Assembly (NCBI GenBank): GCA_016649775.1
Contig: JAENWY010000121.1
Location: forward strand, 1 to 7,002
Length of the DNA stretch: 7,002 nt
DNA from: Spirochaetaceae bacterium
Lineage (GTDB): Bacteria; Spirochaetota; Spirochaetia; Sphaerochaetales; Sphaerochaetaceae
Reading direction: 5' to 3'
Made by a program: the position numbers and the translations under genes. The notes beneath the pieces were generated by a model. The model was not told the origin of the DNA and did no database searches. It was given only the letters and a program-made list of their open reading frames with translations. Positions 1 to 5,367 of the stretch are shown here, in pieces; position 1 is the stretch's first letter, and each line of letters opens with the position of its first letter.

Positions 1-65
1 ATTATGTCTTCAATACCTTTTTTGTCTTCAAGAAGACAACTATAACGTTCTAACATTTCTTTCAT
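1..65 (-). CDS. Partial CDS, N-terminus of a probable SIS-domain phosphosugar isomerase
   Basis: Only the first 21 codons are present and the gene runs off the left edge. The visible protein reads MKEMLERYSCLLEDKKGIED and then Ile. A start of the form 'hydrophobic-LERY-x-x-L-x-x-x-x-x-x-I' followed by a helical region resembles, from memory, the N-terminus of GmhA-like SIS-domain isomerases that often sit beside ROK kinases. The diagnostic glycine- and serine-rich SIS motif lies beyond the edge, so the family is an inference. The ATG overlaps the kinase stop codon as ATGA, and an AAGGAAA ribosome binding site (about 71-77) stands 7 nt before it. Translation is therefore probably coupled to the kinase. 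If the call is right, the enzyme would isomerise the phosphorylated sugar made by that kinase. It could be another enzyme altogether. Confidence 0.5.
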   Translation of the reverse strand, partial: MKEMLERYSCLLEDKKGIEDI

Positions 66-970
66 ATTTCTTTCCTTTTTTGATTTTCTATTATTGTACA
101 AATTGCACCAAAAGAACCTGCCTCATTTTTTAGTAGGGAGGTCCTAATGTTTGTTTTTCCAAAAACTGGTAGCATACTGGAAATCTTATCTTTAAGATCT
201 TTTATAAGATATTGGGAGTAAAATGACTCTAATCCACCTCCAATTATAATTTCTTCTGGTTCGAAGATTATTGAGAGTTGTAAAACTACTTCATACAACG
301 CTCTCTTAATATTTTGAACAAATATCTCCTTTTCTTTCGTGTTAGGATTATCAAATACCTGTTCAGGAGTCATACCAAATAACTTTCGTGAATCTCTATT
401 CAAAGCTGTACCTGAAAGTATATTTTCAGCACAATGAATTTTTCCACAATAACATTTCTCATTAGTGTTCGAAGTACTTACAATTGTGTGTCCAATTTCT
501 GGATGTTTTTTTCCATTAACTCTTAAAAAATTATCATTAATATAAATTGAACATCCTATACCAGTCCCAAAAGTTATCATTATAGAGTTGTGTATTAGTA
601 TTTTATTTTTAGAAATTTCTCCTAAATGAGCAGTATTTGCATCGTTATCGATATAGATTTTTATCCCAAGCTTTTGTTCCATTTTGTCTCTAAATATTTG
701 ATTCTCAAGTCCTGGTAGAGTATATGGATTTTGAATAATCCCCGTCTCAATATCAATTGGCCCAGTACATCCAATACCAATAGCCAAAACTTTTTTTTCA
801 TATTTATTTTCTACTTGGTGATGAATCGCCAAAAATTTATTAATTATACAATCAATTCCTTTTTCTGACTCTGTTGGAAATGAACCCTTTTCAAGAAATT
901 CAAAATTATCAGTTGTACACATATATTTAACATTGGTTCCTCCAATATCAAAACCTATTAATATGCTCAT
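62..970 (-). CDS. ROK-family sugar kinase
   Basis: Cytoplasmic ATP-dependent sugar kinase of 302 residues, the normal ROK length. The phosphate-1 motif DIGGTNVK is at residues 8-15. GIGCTGPID is at 65-73, and the catalytic segment DNDAN at 108-112 has Asp110 as the probable base. The phosphate-2 motif FGTGIGC is at 134-140. The sugar and zinc site is HPEIGH (156-161), then eleven residues, then CYCGKIHCAE (173-182), giving zinc ligands His161, Cys173, Cys175 and Cys180. The usual glycine before the last cysteine is replaced by His179. A late IIIGGG motif is at 241-246. 'HPE-x-GH' recalls ROK fructokinases, whereas the CxCG zinc knuckle recalls glucokinase and amino-sugar kinases, so the substrate is open. 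The N-terminus carries no helix-turn-helix, so this is a kinase and not a ROK repressor. The ATG overlaps the permease stop as ATGA, with GGAGGAG (978-984) 7 nt upstream. It probably phosphorylates the sugar imported by the adjacent transporter. Confidence 0.93.
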   Translation of the reverse strand: MSILIGFDIGGTNVKYMCTTDNFEFLEKGSFPTESEKGIDCIINKFLAIHHQVENKYEKKVLAIGIGCTGPIDIETGIIQNPYTLPGLENQIFRDKMEQKLGIKIYIDNDANTAHLGEISKNKILIHNSIMITFGTGIGCSIYINDNFLRVNGKKHPEIGHTIVSTSNTNEKCYCGKIHCAENILSGTALNRDSRKLFGMTPEQVFDNPNTKEKEIFVQNIKRALYEVVLQLSIIFEPEEIIIGGGLESFYSQYLIKDLKDKISSMLPVFGKTNIRTSLLKNEAGSFGAICTIIENQKRKEI

Positions 971-1815
971 CCTTTTACTCCTCCAGCTGTCAAACCACTT
1001 ATAAGAGATTTTTGAAGTAATAAACCAATAATAACAGGAGGTGCAGCAGCAATAACTCCGCCCGTGGCAATAAGTCCATAGTTAGCTTGTCTTCCTGAAG
1101 CCAGATTGGCAATTACTACAGGGAGTGTAATAGCATTATTACTATTTGTGAAAAGCATTGCATAAAAATATTCATCCCAGGACATTAGTAAAGCTAATAA
1201 TGCTACTGTTCCGATAGCTGGCATCATTAAAGGGAGAACAATTTTAAATAATCTGGTAAAAAGACCTGCACCATCAATTATTGCTGATTCTTCTAATTCA
1301 AAGGGAATAGCATCCATATTTTCTTTTGTTAGCCATGCACAAAAAGGCATTACAAGAGTACAATATACAAATGCTAGAGCAAATGAATTATCTAACCATC
1401 CTATCGTTGAAAGTGTTTTATATATTGGTAAGGCATATGCGACAGGTGGAAGCATAAATGTTACTATCGCAATTTTTAAAATGATATTTCTTTTATTAGG
1501 ATATCTTGAAAATACCCATGCTGCAGGGAAAGTCACTAAAAGTGAAATAAAAACTGTTGTAATTGCTGTAATAAAGCTATTTCTAAGACCAAATAAAAAT
1601 GATTCACCGTGCGTATTTTTACCCATATGAAGAAGTTCTTTATAAGAAGATAAATCAATTTTTTTAGGGAGCCAATTTAAAGGTTTTGTACTTAGGTCAG
1701 TTGAGGAGCTTATAGACATTATTATTAGCCATAAAAAAGGAGAAATTATATAGATTAGAAGTACAATTACTGCAATATATAACAAAATCTTTTGCATTAT
1801 TCTTTTATTATTCAT
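967..1815 (-). CDS. ABC sugar transporter permease, CUT1 family, MalG-like
   Basis: Inner-membrane permease of 282 residues, typical of the MalG/LacG/UgpE side of CUT1 importers. Six hydrophobic segments are apparent: about 9-34, 78-103, 112-132, 143-162, 198-222 and 245-268. The EAA loop that docks onto the ATPase runs from about 175 to 200: Glu175, then Asp181-Gly182-Ala183, and Leu194-Pro195. The C-terminal end LTAGGVKG is the usual end of this subfamily. An AAAAAGGAT ribosome binding site lies inside the last codons of the upstream permease gene, which ends only 3 nt before this start. The end overlaps the kinase gene by 4 nt. Both junctions point to one transcript and coupled translation. 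It should form a heterodimer with the MalF-like permease. The ATPase partner is not encoded in the window. The substrate cannot be read from the sequence. Confidence 0.95.
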   Translation of the reverse strand: MNNKRIMQKILLYIAVIVLLIYIISPFLWLIIMSISSSTDLSTKPLNWLPKKIDLSSYKELLHMGKNTHGESFLFGLRNSFITAITTVFISLLVTFPAAWVFSRYPNKRNIILKIAIVTFMLPPVAYALPIYKTLSTIGWLDNSFALAFVYCTLVMPFCAWLTKENMDAIPFELEESAIIDGAGLFTRLFKIVLPLMMPAIGTVALLALLMSWDEYFYAMLFTNSNNAITLPVVIANLASGRQANYGLIATGGVIAAAPPVIIGLLLQKSLISGLTAGGVKG

Positions 1816-1818
1816 AAT

Positions 1819-2715
1819 TTAATTATCCTTTTTCTTCAATAGTTTCATATATATCATGATAATAATCAGTATAAAGAATACCAAAAGAACCGCATAAGTT
1901 GCTCCAGAACCAAGTCTCGAGTTAGTAAAAGCTTCCTGATAAATAAAAATTGTACCAGATCTAGTTTTGTTTGCAGGTCCTCCTTTAGTCATGATGTAGA
2001 TAATATCAAATACTTTTACCGCTTCAATAATTCTTAAAACAAGAGCAACTTGAAGTGAAGGAAGAATATGAGGGAGTGTTACATACCTAAATCTTTGGAT
2101 TGCATTTGCACCATCAATTTTTGCTGCTTCTATTTGATGTCCGGGAATACTTTGGAGACTAGCTAGAACTATCATTGAAACCAAAGAAAAATTTTTCCAA
2201 ACATCTGCGAAAATTATAGCCCCGAGCGTTTTGCTTGGTGTACTTAGCCAACTTACATAATTTGGAATTATGTTCATTTGATAAAGCATAGAGTTAAGTG
2301 CTCCATATTCAGGATTGTAAATTAATTTCCACATCATAGCATTTACTACGGTTGGAAGAGCCCAAGGAACAATAAGCAAAGCTCTAACTATTTTCTGACC
2401 TTTAAAAGGTTGGTTTACTAATAAGCCTACTGTGGTTCCTAAAATCATTTCTGATGTTACAACGGCAAAGGCGAAAATACCTGATATTTTTAAAGATGAA
2501 AGAAAATCTTTATTTTGAAATGCATTAGTATAATTTTCTATACCAACTATTTTTACTGGATCAAGATTCATAAGTCCTTCATTTGTAAAACTCATCAATA
2601 TTGTTCTAATTAATGGCCACCCAATAACTGTTAGCATAATAAAAACCATTGGGGCAATTAGTATTGAATATTTATTTGAAATATCTTCTTCCATTTTTAA
2701 TAACAATTTCTTCAA
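1819..2715 (-). CDS. ABC sugar transporter permease, CUT1 family, MalF-like
   Basis: Inner-membrane permease of about 298 residues, of the MalF/LacF/UgpA type without MalF's large periplasmic domain. The N-terminal membrane helix is at about 18-42. The core has further helices at about 74-100, 108-128, 163-188, 219-243 and 273-291. The EAA loop begins at Glu196-Ala-Ala and continues through Asp201-Gly202-Ala203 to Leu214-Pro215. The conserved late motif MTKGGP is at 242-247. The start is uncertain. The listed start is TTG at 2715-2713, but the only strong Shine-Dalgarno (GGAGG, 2741-2737) lies 21 nt upstream of it. The same sequence stands 9 nt before an in-frame ATT at 2727-2725, which would add four residues. 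An in-frame stop at 2736-2734 excludes anything longer. An ATG at Met8 has no ribosome binding site. Partner of the MalG-like permease. Confidence 0.93.
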   Translation of the reverse strand: MKKLLLKMEEDISNKYSILIAPMVFIMLTVIGWPLIRTILMSFTNEGLMNLDPVKIVGIENYTNAFQNKDFLSSLKISGIFAFAVVTSEMILGTTVGLLVNQPFKGQKIVRALLIVPWALPTVVNAMMWKLIYNPEYGALNSMLYQMNIIPNYVSWLSTPSKTLGAIIFADVWKNFSLVSMIVLASLQSIPGHQIEAAKIDGANAIQRFRYVTLPHILPSLQVALVLRIIEAVKVFDIIYIMTKGGPANKTRSGTIFIYQEAFTNSRLGSGATYAVLLVFFILIIIMIYMKLLKKKDN

Positions 2716-2736
2716 ATATACTGAAATTGCTTTCTA

Positions 2737-2741
2737 CCTCC
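2737..2741 (-). promoter_or_regulatory. Ribosome binding site of the MalF-like gene, unusually placed
   Basis: GGAGG on the minus strand is a near-perfect Shine-Dalgarno core. It lies 21 nt from the TTG listed as the start and 9 nt from an in-frame ATT codon. The normal gap is about 5-9 nt, as in the sugar-binding protein gene next door (GGAGG, 5 nt, ATG). Either a rare AUU start is used, or the TTG is reached by coupling or re-initiation from a short ORF that spans this site. Confidence 0.6.
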
Positions 2742-2832
2742 GTTAAAGTATTTTTTCATTATTTTCTTAAACAACATTTACATAATAGAAGTCTCAGCCC
2801 TCTCATTATGCTTCATAATAATTATATTTATC

Positions 2833-2863
2833 ATCCTTGGTTCTCTAATAAAGAACCAAGGAT
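2833..2863 (-). promoter_or_regulatory. Intercistronic hairpin between sugar-binding protein and permease genes
   Basis: A perfect 12-bp inverted repeat: ATCCTTGGTTCT at 2833-2844 and its complement at 2852-2863, around a 7-nt loop. Five of the twelve pairs are G-C. It begins 7 nt after the binding-protein stop codon. On the minus-strand transcript it is not followed by a U-run (the next bases are GATAAATATAAT), so it is not a classic intrinsic terminator. In this position a stable hairpin usually protects the 3' end of the binding-protein message and raises its level over the permeases, as in malE-malF. Partial attenuation is the alternative. A TATAAT at 2826-2821 just beyond it, with a weak -35, could be a secondary promoter for the permeases. 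Confidence 0.75.
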
Positions 2864-2870
2864 AATAGTA

Positions 2871-4148
2871 TTAATTAATGTTATTAACCTTTTGAACTGC
2901 ATCTTTTAGTGCTTCTTCTGGTGATAATTCGCCATAAAGTGCTTTTTGTATGTATGTTTGGAAAATAGAACTAGTTTCTTGATAATTAGGATCGCTTGGA
3001 CGAGCATTCATTATTGAGAAAGCTTCTTTTGCAGCCAAAACTAAATCTTTTCGTCCTGCCTGAATTTTAGGGTCATCATATGAATCTTTCCAGACTGGTA
3101 ATTGAAGATTTGAATATTGATCTTGAACTTTTTTACTACAGAGATAGAGTGCATACTTTAAAGCAGCATCAGGATTAGTAGTTTTAGAAATAACACCTAA
3201 GCCCATTGAGCCACTCATTGCAGCACTTTTTTTAATACCTTCAGCTCCAGGTATTACCATTATACCAACATCATCAGAATTTATTTGGCTTTCTGCAGGA
3301 TCTTTGGCTAGTCCATACATATATGACCAGTTAATTGCAAAAGCGGCATCTCCATTTGAAAAAACTCTTCTTACATCTTCTTCTAGATATTCTAAGGAAC
3401 TTTTATTAAGTGTACCTGCTTCTTTTAAAGAAAGTAAATAATTCAAAGCTTCTAAGCCTCCAGTAGTATCTAAGCTATATTTTCCTTGTGCATTTAGGTA
3501 GTTTCCACCATAAGCTTCAAGAATATTAGAATACACACACATAAGAGCTTCAGCTTGGGCAAGGCTTAATACTATAGGACTATCAATAATGCCTTTCTCT
3601 TTCATTGTTTTTGCCATGGTGGCTAATTCTTCAAGACTTGTTGGTGGATTATTAAATCCAGCTTTTTTTAAAAGTGCTTTATTGTAATATAAATACATTG
3701 AATCTAGAAACCATGGAAGTCCAATTATATTTCCTTTTTTTGTTACAAAATTCCATCCACCTTCTAGTATTCCATCTTTATAATTCTGTGGAACTTTTTC
3801 TGAGATATTATTTAGCAACTGTTTTTTATTATATTCAGAGAACCAAATATCATCGACTAGAACTACATCATAAGGAGTTTTTGAACCATAAGATAATAGA
3901 GTTTTGTTTCTAAGTTCCTCATAAGGAACAAATTCTGTCTCAACAAGAATGTTTGGATTTTCTTTCATAAAATCTGCTGTCATGTCATTAACATTCTGTT
4001 CTGAGTAAGCAGCCTGAGCCATTCCCAGAAAATGTAAGGTGATTTTTTTATCAGAGTTGGAATCCGCTAGTTTTTCATTAGAACCACTTGCAAAAACTGG
4101 CATAACTAGAGTTATGGTTAGCAGTAATAAAATAAATAATTTTTTCAT
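2871..4148 (-). CDS. ABC sugar transporter periplasmic binding protein (SBP family 1, CUT1)
   Basis: Extracytoplasmic sugar-binding protein of 425 residues. Residues 1-20 form a signal peptide: MKK, a leucine-rich core, then PVFA. A type I cleavage site is likely after Ala20, and the mature protein begins SGSNEK. No cysteine is present there, so it is not a lipoprotein, which suggests a free periplasmic protein. Family 1 signatures include LPWFLDSMYLYYNKALLKKA at 144-163, PPTSLEELA at 168-176, GDAAFAINWSYMYG at 266-279 and a Gly-rich SGSMGLGV at 312-319. I chose the ATG at 4148 and not an in-frame TTG at 4181. GGAGG stands 5 nt before the ATG, and the signal peptide then starts normally. It would deliver the sugar to the two permeases downstream. 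It is the first gene of the operon and is separated from the rest by a hairpin. The ligand is unknown. Confidence 0.94.
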   Translation of the reverse strand: MKKLFILLLLTITLVMPVFASGSNEKLADSNSDKKITLHFLGMAQAAYSEQNVNDMTADFMKENPNILVETEFVPYEELRNKTLLSYGSKTPYDVVLVDDIWFSEYNKKQLLNNISEKVPQNYKDGILEGGWNFVTKKGNIIGLPWFLDSMYLYYNKALLKKAGFNNPPTSLEELATMAKTMKEKGIIDSPIVLSLAQAEALMCVYSNILEAYGGNYLNAQGKYSLDTTGGLEALNYLLSLKEAGTLNKSSLEYLEEDVRRVFSNGDAAFAINWSYMYGLAKDPAESQINSDDVGIMVIPGAEGIKKSAAMSGSMGLGVISKTTNPDAALKYALYLCSKKVQDQYSNLQLPVWKDSYDDPKIQAGRKDLVLAAKEAFSIMNARPSDPNYQETSSIFQTYIQKALYGELSPEEALKDAVQKVNNIN

Positions 4149-4153
4149 AAAAA

Positions 4154-4158
4154 CCTCC
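4154..4158 (-). promoter_or_regulatory. Ribosome binding site that fixes the binding-protein start
   Basis: GGAGG on the minus strand, 5 nt before the ATG at 4148. It sits downstream of the in-frame TTG at 4181, so it decides in favour of the shorter protein with a clean signal peptide. Confidence 0.85.
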
Positions 4159-4177
4159 GTTTTGTTTTTAACTATAA

Positions 4178-4216
4178 TCAATAATATCCTTGAATAACCG
4201 TTTTCGTAAGTAGCAT
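4178..4216 (-). CDS. Possible 12-residue leader peptide upstream of the sugar operon
   Basis: A short reading frame, MLLTKTVIQGYY then TGA, lies in the 5' leader of the sugar-binding protein gene. It is preceded by AAAAGGAG (4232-4225), 8 nt from its ATG, a good ribosome binding site in an otherwise untranslated region. It ends 29 nt before the binding-protein ATG. The Shine-Dalgarno can pair with an upstream CTTCTTTT tract (4243-4236), which could mask it. It has no run of one amino acid that would mark a classic attenuator. It may be a translated leader or a chance ORF in AT-rich DNA. It requires transcription to start upstream of about 4235, which I could not confirm because no strong minus-strand promoter is visible. 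Confidence 0.25.
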   Translation of the reverse strand: MLLTKTVIQGYY

Positions 4217-4306
4217 TTTTTATACTCCTTTTAAAAAAAGAAGAAGATATGTATCCCCTCTAAATTAACAGAGATATTTAGTCTATTCGTCGTTATTAAG
4301 TTTTTC

Positions 4307-4335
4307 TTGACTATAATTGATATAGAGCGGATAAT
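4307..4335 (+). promoter_or_regulatory. Probable sigma70-type promoter for the binding protein-kinase operon
   Basis: TTGACT (4307-4312), a 17-bp spacer and GATAAT (4330-4335) match a sigma70 promoter at ten of twelve positions. Transcription would start at about 4341-4343, practically on the ATG at 4342, so the message would be leaderless or nearly so. No good Shine-Dalgarno stands before this ATG; only GAGCGG at 4325-4330 is weakly similar. A second choice is the perfect TATAAT at 4312-4317, which would start near 4324 but lacks a matching -35. The palindrome CTATA-N5-TATAG at 4311-4325 lies inside the spacer and could be an operator. Confidence 0.45.
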
Positions 4336-4341
4336 AATCCA

Positions 4342-5349
4342 ATGAAAAAATTAATTTTCTGGTATATCTTGATTATTGTTATTTTTTCTTCAATGCAAAT
4401 AGCAGTCGGTATGTTTAATCCCATTAATAAAGAAGGAATGATAACTATAAATGTAGCTTATCATATGGATTTTGCAGGGGCCGCAGTCGCAGCAATTGAT
4501 AAAAATATGAGATTTTTCGAAGAGGAAGGTCTAAATGTTAAATTTGTTCCATTTATTTCTGGTCACCCAGAAATAGCTGCAATGACTTCTGGTAATATTC
4601 AATTGGGTTATTTAGGCTCAGAATCAACGGTGTTATCAACAAACGGACAGATAAAGATAATTTATTTTCAGAATATTGGAAATTCTGAAGGTATTATTAC
4701 AAGTAAAAAAAATGGATTTAATACAGTAAAAGATCTTGAACATAAAATTGTTGCTACTTCATTAGGAACATCAGGTGAAAATTTTTTGAAACTTGCAATG
4801 GAGCAATCTGATCTTATCGGAAATGATATAAAAATTATAAATATGGATATGAATGGATGTTTAACAGCAATGCTTAACAGTAAGGTAGACGCCGTTAGTG
4901 TTTGGGATACTTATAGATATATTTTAGAAGATAAAATGGGCGGAGATTTTCAAATCTTGGCAGATTCATCGGATTTTATTAATACTTACTGTTCAATTTC
5001 AAGCTGGGCTGCAAGCGAAGATTTTATTTTGGCAAATCAGAAAACTGTGAAAGCTTTTACAAGGGCTTTAGGAAAATCTCTTGATTATTGGGAAGATAAC
5101 AAAGAACAGGTTGCTAAATGGACGTCAGAACTATTAGGGAAGGATTATAACTTAATCAATAGGCAATCAAATTCATATATATTAATGAATTCAAATCAGC
5201 TAAAAAAGTCGCTTTCTGATGGTACCTTAAGTGCTTTATATAAAAAACAATTGGAGGGATTCATAAATACAGGAAGGATAAAATTTCCAATTGAAATTGA
5301 TAACTATATAATTTGGGACTACATGGAAAAAGCAGTTGAACAAAAATAA
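4342..5349 (+). CDS. NMT1/TauT-type (NitT/TauT/SsuA-like) solute-binding protein, probable sensor subunit
   Basis: Extracytoplasmic binding protein of 335 residues with a hydrophobic N-terminal signal or anchor (MKKLIFWYILIIVIFSS, 1-17). No lipobox cysteine is present, and a cleavage site near Ala21-Val-Gly is possible but weak. The fold signatures are those of the NMT1/TauT group: the opening beta strand INVAYHMDFAG (36-46), then FFEEEGLNVKFVPF (58-71), and the SG-x-x-x-IAAMTSGNIQLGYLGSE stretch at about 73-94. TVKDLEHKIVATSLGTSGE follows at 128-146, and LTAMLNSKVDAVSVWDTY at 174-191. Known members bind taurine, sulfonates, nitrate or pyrimidine and thiamin precursors; this ligand is unknown. 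No permease or ATPase of that transporter class lies nearby. A histidine kinase gene follows after 18 bp, so a role as ligand-sensing partner of the kinase is more likely than transport. The start has a promoter almost on top of it and no clear ribosome binding site, but a later start would lose the signal segment. Confidence 0.88.
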   Translation: MKKLIFWYILIIVIFSSMQIAVGMFNPINKEGMITINVAYHMDFAGAAVAAIDKNMRFFEEEGLNVKFVPFISGHPEIAAMTSGNIQLGYLGSESTVLSTNGQIKIIYFQNIGNSEGIITSKKNGFNTVKDLEHKIVATSLGTSGENFLKLAMEQSDLIGNDIKIINMDMNGCLTAMLNSKVDAVSVWDTYRYILEDKMGGDFQILADSSDFINTYCSISSWAASEDFILANQKTVKAFTRALGKSLDYWEDNKEQVAKWTSELLGKDYNLINRQSNSYILMNSNQLKKSLSDGTLSALYKKQLEGFINTGRIKFPIEIDNYIIWDYMEKAVEQK

Positions 5350-5367
5350 TAAAAGGAAAGGGATAAA

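Noticed and set aside
62..970. ROK protein as a transcriptional repressor (NagC/XylR type)
   Set aside because: The phosphate-1 motif begins at residue 8, so there is no room for an N-terminal helix-turn-helix domain.
2805..2819. Small inverted repeat ATTATG-CTT-CATAAT
   Set aside because: It is six A/T-rich pairs with a 3-nt loop, too weak to support as a regulatory structure in this AT-rich spacer.
2649..2909. Plus-strand frame of 86 codons
   Set aside because: It runs antisense across the end of the binding-protein gene, the hairpin and the start of a clear permease gene, and its residues look like AT-rich noise.
3674..3913. Plus-strand frame of 79 codons
   Set aside because: It lies wholly antisense to the well-supported sugar-binding protein and resembles no family.
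4149..4181. Extension of the sugar-binding protein to an in-frame TTG, adding 11 residues
   Set aside because: GGAGG stands 5 nt before the ATG at 4148, and the shorter protein begins with a normal signal peptide. The extension would put polar residues ahead of it and has no ribosome binding site.
4191..4206. TGAATAACCGTTTTCG considered as a cre or LacI-type operator
   Set aside because: The palindrome is poor (about 8 of 14 positions) and needs an inserted base to match the cre consensus. No LacI-family regulator is encoded nearby.
4149..4341. Riboswitch in the divergent intergenic region
   Set aside because: I see no conserved aptamer core or extended pairing on either strand, only short AT-rich repeats.
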